A DNA stretch of 64,000 nucleotides from assembly GCF_039539485.1 (NCBI RefSeq), contig NZ_BAABDF010000007.1:1426001-1490000 (forward strand), in the 5' to 3' direction. Position numbers and translations under genes: made by a program. Numbering within the stretch: position 1 is the first letter of the stretch; each line of letters starts with the position of its first letter. Origin of the DNA: Celeribacter arenosi. Its GTDB lineage: Bacteria > Pseudomonadota > Alphaproteobacteria > Rhodobacterales > Rhodobacteraceae. The notes beneath the pieces were generated by a model. That model saw only the letters and a program-made list of their open reading frames with translations. It did not search any database and was not told where the DNA came from. This document shows, in pieces, positions 44,018-53,363 of this stretch.

Positions 44018-45045
44018 GATGCGTATACGTCTGGCAGGTCGAGCGGGTCACGCGCCAGCCATTCGGGCACCGGCAACCCTTTTTCGCGCAGAAACTCGGG
44101 ATTGAAGAGTTTCGATTGATACCGCGTGCCGTAGTCGCACAGGATCGTCACGATGGTGTGGCCCGGCCCCATTTCGCGCGCCATGTGCATGGCGCCGGCA
44201 ACATTGATGCCCGACGAGCCGCCAAGACACAGACCCTCCTTGGCCAAAAGATCAAACACAACCGGCAAGGCCTCTTCATCGGGGACCTGATAGGCCATGT
44301 CGGGCGTAAAGCCTTCGAGGTTGGCGGTGATCCGACCCTGCCCGATCCCTTCGGTGATCGAACCACCCTCGGATTTCAGCTCACCATTCGTGTAGAAATT
44401 ATAGAGCGCGGCACCCATCGGATCGGCAAGACCGATTTTCACGCCTTTTGGCTGTAGCGCCATACCCACACCCGCAAGCGTACCACCGGAGCCCACCGCA
44501 CAGATGAACCCGTCGACGTTGCCGTCAAGCTGATCCCATATTTCCGGACCGGTGCCCTCGACGTGGGCCTGCCGGTTGGCCGTATTGTCGAACTGGTTCG
44601 CCCAAATCGCGCCATTAGGCTCCGTCTTGGCCAGTTCCTCGGCCAGACGACCGGAATAGCGCACGTAGTTGTTTGGATTGCGATAGGGCGCAGCTGGCAC
44701 CTGAACCAACTCGGCCCCTGCCAAGCGGATCATGTCCTTCTTCTCTTGGGACTGTGTCTCGGGAATCACAATGACGGTTTTGAACCCCATTGCAGCCCCC
44801 ACAAGCGCGAGACCAATGCCGGTATTACCCGCGGTCCCTTCGACAATCGTGCCGCCCGGCTTCAAAAGGCCTTTGGCAACCGCATCACGGATGATGTAGA
44901 GCGCCGCGCGATCCTTTACCGACTGACCGGGGTTCATGAACTCCGCTTTGCCAAAAATATCGCAGCCGGTCGCCTCTGATGGCCCCTTGAGGCGGATCAG
45001 GGGAGTGTTCCCGATTGTCTCGATCAAATCGCGATTTACACGCAT
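44014..45045 (-). CDS. cysK: Cysteine synthase A (O-acetylserine sulfhydrylase)
   Basis: A 343-residue PLP enzyme that makes cysteine from O-acetylserine and sulfide. The PLP lysine is K44 in NPGQSVKDRA, the substrate loop is EGTAGNTGIGLA, and the phosphate loop is VGSGGTLAGVG. At 343 residues it is longer than the usual 310-320, with an extra C-terminal stretch (PEFLREKGLPVPEWLARD) that is common in alphaproteobacterial forms. It is the first gene of an overlapping operon with the channel and alaX. The promoter lies in the 154-base gap to the P450 gene. Confidence 0.9.
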   Translation of the reverse strand: MRVNRDLIETIGNTPLIRLKGPSEATGCDIFGKAEFMNPGQSVKDRAALYIIRDAVAKGLLKPGGTIVEGTAGNTGIGLALVGAAMGFKTVIVIPETQSQEKKDMIRLAGAELVQVPAAPYRNPNNYVRYSGRLAEELAKTEPNGAIWANQFDNTANRQAHVEGTGPEIWDQLDGNVDGFICAVGSGGTLAGVGMALQPKGVKIGLADPMGAALYNFYTNGELKSEGGSITEGIGQGRITANLEGFTPDMAYQVPDEEALPVVFDLLAKEGLCLGGSSGINVAGAMHMAREMGPGHTIVTILCDYGTRYQSKLFNPEFLREKGLPVPEWLARDPLDLPDVYAS

Positions 45046-45199
45046 GGGCCTAGGGCTCCTGTTATTCTGTCTTCGCTGAATGTGTAGAACGCAGGTTTCG
45101 CGAACTCAAGGGAGCCGAGATAACTGAGGGACAATGTCCGGCGCTTTGGCGACAAAGGCGAACAAACGTGCTGCGAGGCTGTGATCCGCGATAAAGCCA

Positions 45200-46564
45200 T
45201 CATTGCCGCTTTTCCAACCGAATCCAAATGCCATCTCGCGAACGGACGGTTAGATGTGCGACCGGCACCGGTTCACGCCCCGCCACAATGGAAATTCGGA
45301 AGGCACGCGCAATCATCGCGATTAAAAGCGGTCCTTCAACCATCGCAAAGCCGGCACCTGTGCACACGCGGGGACCGGAAGAGAACGGTATGAAAGCGTC
45401 GCGAAGGCACTGTTTGCCGTTTTCTGTGCCAAACCGGTCGGGATCAAACACATCGGGATCATCCCAAAACCGTTCATGTCGCCCCAAGTGCCACGGTGAC
45501 AACACGATCTGCGCCCCTTTGGGCACGTCACGTTCGCGAAACCGGACAGGGCACGACGCCTCACGTACCATCATCGGCACGGGCGGATAGAGACGCAACG
45601 TTTCGCGAAACACGTCCCGCGTGAACCGCAGTTTGGACAGATCCGAAAACGCGGGCGCATCGCCCAATTGCGCGCCCTCCGCCGCAACCCGTTCCTGCGC
45701 ATCTGGGTCGGCGGCGAGCAGCCATAGTGCCCAAGCCAGTGCAGACGCCGAGGTTTCGTGACCTGCGAGGAAAAAGATCGCGACCTGATCCACCATCTCG
45801 CCATCGTCAAAGGTCGCGCCGGTTTCAGGATCGACGGTCGTCATGATCTTGGTCGCCAGATCGTCAGGCGCGGTACCCGCCGCGATTTCGCGCGCACGCG
45901 TCGCGGTCATCTCTGTGATCAAGCGGCGGATTTCGCGCGCACTCTTGCGGGTTCTGGCACCGTGAAGACGCGGCATCCAACGCGGCAAAGGCAAAAAGGC
46001 CGCAATATTCAGAATGGGTTGCGCGCGCTGATAGGTCTGGAATTGCTCGAAAACGGCGCGCGCCGTGCCATGGGTAATCGGGATGGAAAAAAGCGTGCGG
46101 AAAATGACGTCCGCGGCGGCATGTGAGGTCTGTGGCTCGACATCAAACGCCCCCTCTTCTTTAGACAGGCGTTCAACGGCCTCCTGCGCGGCGGCGAACA
46201 TCGCAGGGAAAGTATCGCGCAGACGCCCGCCCTCGAACGCCGGATCGATGATACGCCGCTGCCGCTTCCACGTCTCGCCATTGGTCAAAAACACGCTGTC
46301 GCCCAACAGAGGACGCAGGCCCTCGGCCACCCGATCCGATTTGGGAAAATCCATAGGCCGTTCGTTCAACACGGTTTTCACAAGTGAGGGCTGGTTCACC
46401 AGATAGGAGCGAAAGAACGGTGTGCGGAATTCGGCCATCCACGCACGGTAGAGCTTCGCTGGTTGCGCAGACAAAATATCGCGCCGGAACAATCGCAAAT
46501 AGGCAAAAAGCCCGACCTTGTCGGGGCGCGCACGCGGCTTTGGCGGGGTGAGACGACCGGTCAT
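45200..46564 (-). CDS. Cytochrome P450
   Basis: A 454-residue soluble haem monooxygenase without a membrane anchor. The oxygen-binding I-helix is FFLAGHETSASALAWAL, the ExxR motif is in RETLRLYPP, and the haem cysteine lies in PFSSGPRVCTGAGFAMVEG. These match bacterial P450s that resemble the fatty-acid or CYP4-like type. Its start overlaps the stop of the upstream alpha/beta-hydrolase-like gene by four bases. No ferredoxin or reductase gene is adjacent, so electrons must come from elsewhere. The substrate is unknown. Confidence 0.93.
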   Translation of the reverse strand: MTGRLTPPKPRARPDKVGLFAYLRLFRRDILSAQPAKLYRAWMAEFRTPFFRSYLVNQPSLVKTVLNERPMDFPKSDRVAEGLRPLLGDSVFLTNGETWKRQRRIIDPAFEGGRLRDTFPAMFAAAQEAVERLSKEEGAFDVEPQTSHAAADVIFRTLFSIPITHGTARAVFEQFQTYQRAQPILNIAAFLPLPRWMPRLHGARTRKSAREIRRLITEMTATRAREIAAGTAPDDLATKIMTTVDPETGATFDDGEMVDQVAIFFLAGHETSASALAWALWLLAADPDAQERVAAEGAQLGDAPAFSDLSKLRFTRDVFRETLRLYPPVPMMVREASCPVRFRERDVPKGAQIVLSPWHLGRHERFWDDPDVFDPDRFGTENGKQCLRDAFIPFSSGPRVCTGAGFAMVEGPLLIAMIARAFRISIVAGREPVPVAHLTVRSRDGIWIRLEKRQ

Positions 46565-47778
46565 TGGGCCATCGTCCTGTGGCGATTGACCGGACGGGTA
46601 ATCCGGCTCGGGCTCGCCACCTCGCCCTCAAACCGTGACGCAAGCGTCTGCGGTCCCGCCGTCACGCGAAAGTAGTCGTAGGACTGCGGATGATCGAAGG
46701 CGCAGAGGTACTGGAAATGCAGCCTGAAAAACCGGTGCTTCATAGCGGCGAGCGATTCCGAAGACAGCGTCTGTGAGAAAGCCGCAGACAGGATCAATGG
46801 ATGGCGCTGGTTTTTACCGGCAACACCAGTGGTCTGAACCGGATCACATAGCGCAAACGAACACGGGTCCCCCGGAGCAGTAACATCAACCCAGAACAGG
46901 TTCTCTGTCTGCGAAAGATAGCGCAAATCCCGACGGATTTCATACGCTTGAGGCAGGAAAGACACCATTGGAACGACCTGACCGAGCGTCAGGAACGACA
47001 ATTGCGCAGCGCCCTCCCCGACCTCTTCGCGCCGGATCAGGTCCGCGAGAATTTCTATCCCGAGATGCGCGCCAGACGAATGGCCCACCACAAGAACCTC
47101 ATCAAAAGGTTGCGAAAGCGCCTCTGCGATATCGTGGCGAAACGCATCCATCCGCTCGCGCAGGGCTGGTGGATTTGCCCCTCGCCAACGCGCGGAAAAC
47201 CCGTAATCATGCATCAGATAATAGGCAAAAAACTTACCATCGATCCTTTTGAACCAGACCAATAAAGCGTAGGCCGCACCTAGGCCCAAGACAGCGGCGA
47301 GACCGCGCGCTGCGCCGCCAATGCCCGCACCAATCGCGTAGACAACCCCGAACAATGCGAGTGCGAGCAACAGTTGGATTGTCAGGATGGCGACTGGGTA
47401 GAGCGCGGCGATAACTGGCCCCCTGCGCAGTTTCATCAGATCAAATAAAGTGCCCGTGGAAATGTAAATCCACGCCGTGCGCAGCAGGATCGCATAGGTG
47501 CCAAACACCCCTGCCCGCATGCTGTCCTGAACGATGTCGGCCCATTCGAGAATCTCGAATTCAGTATGCGTTGTCTGACCTTCGATCTCGGCCTCAACCG
47601 ACCACCCGAACCGGGCACCTTCGCGGCGGGTAAGGTCGAACGTGAAATCCGATATTTTCGCCTGCTTTTCGCCTTCTGTGCGATACAGCTCGCGATAGCG
47701 GCGCGGTGGCATCGGGTCGTAGCCGGGGATGTAAAACACCCGCCGCCGTCTCACCTGCCCCGTATTCTGATCGCCCAT
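46561..47778 (-). CDS. Membrane protein with an alpha/beta-hydrolase-like C-terminal domain
   Basis: A 405-residue protein of unknown function. After a basic start come RRVFYIPGYDPMPPRRYRELY and two or three membrane helices (about residues 105-185, including AILTIQLLLALALFGVVYAIGAGIGG). The C-terminal part has a serine nucleophile elbow, VLVVGHSSGAHLGIEIL (near residue 230), preceded by helices and followed by strands, as in lipases and esterases. A catalytic acid and histidine cannot be assigned with confidence. It overlaps the P450 gene by four bases, so the two probably act on the same lipid-like substrate. That link is inferred. Confidence 0.75.
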   Translation of the reverse strand: MGDQNTGQVRRRRVFYIPGYDPMPPRRYRELYRTEGEKQAKISDFTFDLTRREGARFGWSVEAEIEGQTTHTEFEILEWADIVQDSMRAGVFGTYAILLRTAWIYISTGTLFDLMKLRRGPVIAALYPVAILTIQLLLALALFGVVYAIGAGIGGAARGLAAVLGLGAAYALLVWFKRIDGKFFAYYLMHDYGFSARWRGANPPALRERMDAFRHDIAEALSQPFDEVLVVGHSSGAHLGIEILADLIRREEVGEGAAQLSFLTLGQVVPMVSFLPQAYEIRRDLRYLSQTENLFWVDVTAPGDPCSFALCDPVQTTGVAGKNQRHPLILSAAFSQTLSSESLAAMKHRFFRLHFQYLCAFDHPQSYDYFRVTAGPQTLASRFEGEVASPSRITRPVNRHRTMAQ

Positions 47779-47838
47779 TCTCGCGCGCCCGCCTGTTTTG
47801 AGACAAGCCTAGCCCACCAGCGTGACCTTGATAAGCCC

Positions 47839-48588
47839 CTAGCCGACTGTCGCGAGAGCCGGAAAAGTTTCGAGCAGCCAATAGGAGAAACGCGAGAACG
47901 CGCCTGTGACCAGCATCAGTCCTACCAACACCAACATCGCGCCCATCACCTTCTCGATTATCCCCATATGGCGTTTGAGGCGGTTCATGACGCCCATCGC
48001 GCGGGTGATAAAGATGGCCGATAACAGGAACGGCAATCCCAGCCCGACTGCATAGGTGGCCAAGAGCGTGGTGCCGCGGCTTACCGAGCCTTCTTGTGCG
48101 GCGATGGACAGGATTGCGCCGAGCTGCGGGCCGATGCAGGGCGTCCATCCGAACGCAAACGCGAGACCGAGGATATAGGCCCCAAATGCGGTCCCTCCCT
48201 GATCACCCGCATCCAAGCGCGCCTCACGATCAAGGATCCCGATCCGGTAAACGGATAGAAAATGCAGCCCCAACGCAATGATGACGACCCCAGATATCCG
48301 GCCAAACAGGACCTGGTTCTGCAAAAAGAACGCGCCGAACACCGATGCCGTGAACCCGAGGAACAGAAACACCGTTGAAAGCCCGAGCACGAACATGAGT
48401 GCGGGCACGATCGCGCGACGGCTCCCGCCCTTTTCAGACAATTCGCCCATAGAAATGCCCGACATATAGGCCAGATAGGGCGGCACAATCGGCAGGACGC
48501 AGGGGCTGATAAAGGACGCAAAGCCCGCCGCCAACGCGACAAGCATCGCCGGCAGCAGCGTTGCATCAAAGAGATCGATCCCGAACAT
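47839..48588 (-). CDS. ccdA: Thiol-disulfide transport protein CcdA
   Basis: A 249-residue inner-membrane protein with six helices. It carries electrons from cytoplasmic thioredoxin to periplasmic partners for cytochrome c maturation. The redox cysteines lie in FISPCVLPIVPPYLAYMSG (helix 1) and FGWTPCIGPQLGAIL (helix 4). The ATG at 48588 is chosen to give the standard N-terminus MFGIDLFDATLLPAM. The longer open frame reads back through the rne terminator. It lies 60 bases from the hydrolase-like gene, on the same strand and downstream of rne. Confidence 0.92.
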   Translation of the reverse strand: MFGIDLFDATLLPAMLVALAAGFASFISPCVLPIVPPYLAYMSGISMGELSEKGGSRRAIVPALMFVLGLSTVFLFLGFTASVFGAFFLQNQVLFGRISGVVIIALGLHFLSVYRIGILDREARLDAGDQGGTAFGAYILGLAFAFGWTPCIGPQLGAILSIAAQEGSVSRGTTLLATYAVGLGLPFLLSAIFITRAMGVMNRLKRHMGIIEKVMGAMLVLVGLMLVTGAFSRFSYWLLETFPALATVG

Positions 48589-48670
48589 AGGAGTGCTCTT
48601 GCCACACGCGGGCGCACCTGACCAGAACCTGTTGTGTCGCAGCCACTCACTTTCGCGTAAGGTGCCATCC

Positions 48671-48710
48671 ACAAAAGAAAAAGGCCCGCGCAATGGCGGG
48701 CCCTTTTTAA
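48671..48710 (-). terminator. Intrinsic terminator of rne
   Basis: On the minus strand GGCCCGC (48696-48702) pairs with GCGGGCC (48683-48689) around a six-base loop and is followed by TTTTTCTTTT. It lies 24 bases past the rne stop. The plus strand also has a T-run after the stem, so it may work both ways. Confidence 0.9.
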
Positions 48711-48725
48711 TCTCTATGGCGCTCC

Positions 48726-51482
48726 TTAGCGACCCATGCTCCACCAACCGCGCCGCTTGGGCCCGCTCGACGGCTCATCTTCCTTTTTGGCCGCTTCTGG
48801 TTCGGGCGCTGCGGCCGGCACCGCCTCGGCAACTTCCACCTTTTTCGCAACCGGTTCAGGCTCCGCAGGCGGGGCAACCTCTGCCGTGGTTTCCGCATCT
48901 GCGGTTTCTACAACAGCTGCGACTGTGTCTGCGGCGGGTTTGCGGCTACGCGTGCGCTTCGGCTTTGGCTTTGGCGCAGGCTCGGCAGCTTCCACTGCCA
49001 CTTCGGGTGCTTCCACGGCCTCCTCGGTCGGCTCTACCGCTGCCTTTTTACGGCTCCGTGTGCGTTTAGGCTTGGGTGCAACCGCTTCTTCGGCGGGCGC
49101 GTCCTCGGCCGGTGCCTCTGCAGCAACGGCTACCTCGGCTGCGGCCTCTTCCTGAACCGCATCTGCTTTTGGTTTGCGCGACCGGGTACGGGTGCGTTTG
49201 GGTTTCGGCGCGGGTTCCTCAGCAGCCTCGGCTGCGTCTTCTACCGGCTCGGACTTTTCAGCCGTCACTGCACCAGAATCTGCATCGGCGGCACCGTCGG
49301 CCTGAGCATTGTCACCGTTTTCGCCATTCTCGCCATTCTCGCCGTTTTCACCCGACTTGCCGCGACCGCGACGACGACGACGACGACGGCGCTTCTTCGG
49401 TTTGTCTTCGTCATCCCCGGTCTCGCCCTGTGGTGCGGACTGGGAAGCAGCTTCCTGCTTTTCGACGTCGACCTCTTCTGTATCCACATCACCTTCGTTG
49501 TCGATGTCATCCATCAGCGCAGACGAGGCAGAGATCACGGGCGCGCTTTCAGTCGCAATCACACGCGTCGCGGTCTTGAATTTTTCGATTGTGAAGTCGG
49601 GCGAGATCATCGACGGATCGGCCTCGATCCGCACGGCCATACCGTAACGGGCTTCGATCTGGGCGATGTGTTCGCGCTTGACGTTCACCAGATAGTTGAC
49701 GATGGCCACTGGCGCACACAATAGAACTTCACGCGACCGCTTGCGGGTGCCCTCTTCTTCGAGCTGACGCAAAATCGTGAGCGCCATGTTGTCGTCCGAG
49801 CGAATGAGACCCGTGCCGTGGCAATGGGCGCAGGGCTGTGTCGTGGCCTCCAACATCCCCGGGCGCAAGCGCTGGCGCGACATTTCCAACAGACCAAAAC
49901 CGGAAATACGACCGACCTGAATGCGGGCGCGATCGGTTTTCAGTTTGTCTTTGAGACGCTTTTCAACGGCCGCGTTATTACGGCGCTCTTCCATATCGAT
50001 GAAATCGATGACGATGAGACCGGCGAGATCGCGCAGACGGGCCTGACGTGCAACCTCTTCGGCCGCCTCCAGGTTGGTTTTGAGCGCGGTTTCCTCGATC
50101 GAACCCTCTTTCGTGGCACGACCGGAGTTCACATCGACCGCGACAAGCGCTTCGGTAACATCGATGACGATATAGCCGCCCGAGCGGAGCTGAACCGTCG
50201 GGTTGAACATCGAACTCAGATAGCTTTCCACTTGGTAGCGGGCGAAAAGCGGCAGCTGGTCACCGTAGTTTTTCACGTTTTTGGCGTGCGACGGCATGAT
50301 CATCTTCATAAAGTCTTTGGCGGTCCGATATCCGGCCTCGCCTTCGACGATCACCTCGTCAATCTCTTTGGAATAGAGATCACGGATCGACCGTTTGATC
50401 AGGTCGCCCTCTTCGTAGATTTTAGCGGGCGCACCGGATTTGAGCGTCAATTCACGGATCTGTTCCCACATCCGCTTGAGATAATCGTAGTCACGCTTGA
50501 TCTCGGTCTTGGTGCGCTGCGAACCCGCCGTGCGCACGATGAGACCCGCGCCCTTTGGCACGTCCATCTCGGAGGCGATTTCTTTGAGCTTCTTGCGGTC
50601 GACGGCGTTGGTGATTTTGCGCGAAATACCACCACCACGGGCGGTGTTTGGCATCAGAACGCAATAACGACCGGCCAGTGAGAGATAGGTCGTGAGAGCC
50701 GCGCCTTTGTTGCCGCGCTCCTCTTTGACGACCTGAACCAGCATGATCTGGCGAACTTTGACGACTTCCTGAATCTTGTATTTACGCGCGCGGGGTTTGC
50801 GCACGGGACGGATGTCCTCAGGAGAGTCATCGTCGGCAACGCTTTCGATCGAGGGATCTTTGTCGGCGTCGTCCCCGTCGCTGTCGCCATCGTCTTGATC
50901 GTCGGACGCATCCTCTGCCTCAGCGGCGTCGGCCTGATCTTCTTCGGGCTCTTCAACGGGTGTGTCGGCAACCGTGAAAGCGGGCGAAAGCCCCTCTTCT
51001 GCGGACGCAGCACCGGCTTCGTCGCCAGCAACCGCCTGATCGCCATCCTGATCTTCGGTCTCTACGACTTCGAGGCCGGAGACCTCTTTGGTCTCCACGG
51101 CGTCATCGGTTTTAACATCTTCGGCCTTGGAGCGCGACCGCGACCGGCGGCGGGACCGTTTGGGTTTGTCTTCTTCTTCTTCCTGAGCCTGCGCAAAGGC
51201 CAGTTCTTCGGCCATGAGCGCTTCGCGATCAGCAACCGGAATTTGGTAGTAATCGGGGTGGATTTCCGAAAAGGCGAGGAAACCGTGACGGTTTCCGCCG
51301 TAATCGACAAAGGCCGCCTGAAGCGACGGTTCGACCCGAGTAATTTTTGCTAGATAGATATTGCCAGCGAGCTGGCGTTTGTTTTCGGACTCAAAGTCAA
51401 ATTCTTCGACCTTGTTGCCGTCCACCACCACGACGCGGGTCTCTTCCGCGTGGGTGGCGTCGATGAGCATTTTTTTTGCCAT
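48726..51482 (-). CDS. rne: Ribonuclease E
   Basis: A 918-residue endoribonuclease at the core of the RNA degradosome. The N-terminal catalytic half starts MAKKMLIDATHAEETRVVVV, has an S1 domain (GNIYLAKITRVEPSLQAAFVDYG) split by an acidic, Arg/Ser-containing insertion (about residues 95-235), the DNase I-like site (LIVIDFIDMEERRN) and the zinc link C551/C554 (CAHCHGTG). The C-terminal third (about 660-918) is low-complexity, with basic KKRRRRRRRRG and KPKRTRSRK blocks between Glu/Ala-rich runs. These are probable RNA- and partner-binding sites. It ends with GPKRRGWWSMGR. The insertion is typical of alphaproteobacterial RNase E. Confidence 0.96.
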   Translation of the reverse strand: MAKKMLIDATHAEETRVVVVDGNKVEEFDFESENKRQLAGNIYLAKITRVEPSLQAAFVDYGGNRHGFLAFSEIHPDYYQIPVADREALMAEELAFAQAQEEEEDKPKRSRRRSRSRSKAEDVKTDDAVETKEVSGLEVVETEDQDGDQAVAGDEAGAASAEEGLSPAFTVADTPVEEPEEDQADAAEAEDASDDQDDGDSDGDDADKDPSIESVADDDSPEDIRPVRKPRARKYKIQEVVKVRQIMLVQVVKEERGNKGAALTTYLSLAGRYCVLMPNTARGGGISRKITNAVDRKKLKEIASEMDVPKGAGLIVRTAGSQRTKTEIKRDYDYLKRMWEQIRELTLKSGAPAKIYEEGDLIKRSIRDLYSKEIDEVIVEGEAGYRTAKDFMKMIMPSHAKNVKNYGDQLPLFARYQVESYLSSMFNPTVQLRSGGYIVIDVTEALVAVDVNSGRATKEGSIEETALKTNLEAAEEVARQARLRDLAGLIVIDFIDMEERRNNAAVEKRLKDKLKTDRARIQVGRISGFGLLEMSRQRLRPGMLEATTQPCAHCHGTGLIRSDDNMALTILRQLEEEGTRKRSREVLLCAPVAIVNYLVNVKREHIAQIEARYGMAVRIEADPSMISPDFTIEKFKTATRVIATESAPVISASSALMDDIDNEGDVDTEEVDVEKQEAASQSAPQGETGDDEDKPKKRRRRRRRRGRGKSGENGENGENGENGDNAQADGAADADSGAVTAEKSEPVEDAAEAAEEPAPKPKRTRTRSRKPKADAVQEEAAAEVAVAAEAPAEDAPAEEAVAPKPKRTRSRKKAAVEPTEEAVEAPEVAVEAAEPAPKPKPKRTRSRKPAADTVAAVVETADAETTAEVAPPAEPEPVAKKVEVAEAVPAAAPEPEAAKKEDEPSSGPKRRGWWSMGR
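49313..49350. repeat. Nine-base tandem repeat inside rne
   Basis: Imperfect nine-base units (CGCCATTCT twice, flanked by CGCCGTTTT-like variants) encode the peptide repeat GEN in the disordered C-terminal part of RNase E. Such a run could change in copy number by slippage without breaking the frame. Confidence 0.6.
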
Positions 51483-51977
51483 TGTATGGTTCTTCCGTCA
51501 CCCGACACGCTTCGCCTCGCACCAATCGGCGCGAGAGAGTGATGTGGATGATTGTTGGGGGCGAGGCACACAGCGGACAATGCTGAAAGGGCACTTACGC
51601 CCTGTTCCAGTCTAGATCTTGCCTGTGCGCGCGTCATCGCGTTGCTTCTCCGGCGCGTACCCGCAATGCGGCCCGCGCCCATTTTCTTCCCGTGCCTCAC
51701 ATAAAAGGCTATCGGGACGTACATATGCCGGTGGTTTTGTCATGCCGACCGGCGCTATCGGTCTGCACCGGAGACGGGCGGCTTTTCACGAATAATACGG
51801 GGCCAGCGCGACGCCTGAGGGCAGCGAATCTTGTCAACACGCTTACCCGCATTTGCGGATGGGAGCGTGCATCTAAAATCAGTAATGGCGCAAACACACG
51901 ATTACAACCTGCAATTTCGCAAGCCGCCTCGGGACAACCGGCAGCCTTCCCCTCAAGGCGCCCATGCGCGCATAGGT
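51483..51977 (-). promoter_or_regulatory. Long upstream region of rne
   Basis: This 495-base stretch lies between the dctD stop and the rne start, both on minus, and contains no convincing gene. It must hold the rne promoter and a probably long leader. A small stem (AGGGC-6-GCCCT, 51588-51603) lies 106 bases before the start codon. In enterobacteria RNase E controls its own mRNA through a long 5' leader. The same may apply here, but no conserved element was recognised. Confidence 0.45.
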
Positions 51978-53312
51978 TTAAAGGTAGTCCGAGCGCTGAA
52001 GCCCGTATTTCGCCATCTTTTCATTGAGCGTGCGGCGCGGCAGGCACAATTCGTCCATCACCGCGACAATCGACCCTTTGTGGCGACGCATCGTGTTGTC
52101 GATCAGCATCCGCTCAAAGGCTTCCACATATTCCTTGAGCGGCTTGCCCTCGGTGGTCATGGTTTGCGCATCGGGACCATCATCTTCGGCCAAAAGAAGC
52201 GAAGCAATTGAGCCCGACCCGCGCCGGTTCTGCATCACTGCGCGCTCGGCCACATTGATAAGTTGTCGGATATTGCCCGGCCAAGGTGCCTGCAGCAACT
52301 GCGCGGCTTCCTGTGCGGTGATCTCTGGCGCATCGCAGCCGTATTCTTCGGAGAACTGTTGGCTTAGACGTGTGAAAAGCGTCAGGATGTCTTCTCCGCG
52401 CGCGCGCAACGGCGGCGTGGTGATTTTCATCGCCGCGAGCCGGAAATAGAGGTCGGGGCGCAGAGCGCTCTCACAGGTTTTGCCCTGTTCCTGCAGGTTG
52501 CAGATGGCGATCACCCGCGTTTCGGCGGGCATGCCCTGATCGTTGATCCAGGTCAGCAGACGCGCCTGCAGAGCCATTGGCAATGCCTCGACGTCTTCCA
52601 GAACCAATGTGCCCCCCCGCGCCTCTTCGATAAGCGGCATGATCTGACCGTCGGGGTCAGGGCCAAACAGACGCTTGGCCAACTCCGGCTCTTCTCGGCC
52701 CGCACAGGCAAAGGTGACGAACTTCTTCGTGGCGCGCGCACCGACGGCATGGAGCGCGTGGGCGATGAGGGTCTTCCCCGTCCCCGTTTCGCCGTCGATC
52801 AGCACATGACCGTCCGCCTGCCCGAGATCGAGAATATCCTCGCGCAACCGCTCCATGACGGGCGACGCACCGATAAGTTTCTTCATGATGCCCGTGCCGT
52901 CGCCCAACTCGCGGCGCAACGCGCGACTGTCGAGCGTGACGCGGCGCGCATTGGTCGCCTTTTTTGCGAGCTCCGTCATGCGGTCGGGATCGAATGGCTT
53001 TTCGAGGAAATCAAAGGCACCGACACGCATGGCATCCACCGCCATCGGCACATCCCCGTGGCCGGTAATCATGATCACCGGCAATCCGCTATCCAGACTC
53101 ATGAGCTTTTTGAGGAACTGCATCCCGTCGATGCCCGGCATTTTAATATCCGAAATCACCACACCGGGGTAATCCGCGCCCACCACCTTCAACGCCTCTA
53201 TGGCGGAAGGAAATGTCTCGGTGTCAAATCCCGAAAGCGCCAGCCACTGGCTGATCGATTGGCGCATGTCCTGTTCGTCGTCAACAATTGCGATTTTCAT
53301 AGCTGTCGCCAT
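51978..53312 (-). CDS. dctD: C4-dicarboxylate response regulator DctD, lacking the GAFTGA loop
   Basis: A 444-residue NtrC-type regulator: receiver domain (phosphoacceptor D55 in ISDIKMPG), AAA+ domain with Walker A DGETGTGKTL, and a Fis-type helix-turn-helix at the end. The start at 53312 follows GGAGGACGC. Where sigma-54 activators have the GAFTGA loop, this protein reads KRLFGPDPDGQIMPLIEEARGGTLVLEDVEA, so the loop is missing and Walker B is altered. It may therefore act without sigma-54, as described for NtrC of Rhodobacter capsulatus. It is encoded just after dctB. No dctPQM transporter is adjacent. Confidence 0.88.
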   Translation of the reverse strand: MATAMKIAIVDDEQDMRQSISQWLALSGFDTETFPSAIEALKVVGADYPGVVISDIKMPGIDGMQFLKKLMSLDSGLPVIMITGHGDVPMAVDAMRVGAFDFLEKPFDPDRMTELAKKATNARRVTLDSRALRRELGDGTGIMKKLIGASPVMERLREDILDLGQADGHVLIDGETGTGKTLIAHALHAVGARATKKFVTFACAGREEPELAKRLFGPDPDGQIMPLIEEARGGTLVLEDVEALPMALQARLLTWINDQGMPAETRVIAICNLQEQGKTCESALRPDLYFRLAAMKITTPPLRARGEDILTLFTRLSQQFSEEYGCDAPEITAQEAAQLLQAPWPGNIRQLINVAERAVMQNRRGSGSIASLLLAEDDGPDAQTMTTEGKPLKEYVEAFERMLIDNTMRRHKGSIVAVMDELCLPRRTLNEKMAKYGLQRSDYL

Positions 53313-53363
53313 AAAGGCGTCCTCCGTCCTTTCCGCCGCGCGCACAACATCGCACGGGCGTCG

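Noticed and set aside
49076..49647. Long frames rich in Arg, Pro or Ser opposite the rne C-terminus
   Set aside because: They come from the low-complexity GC-rich coding sequence of RNase E, which is open in several frames.
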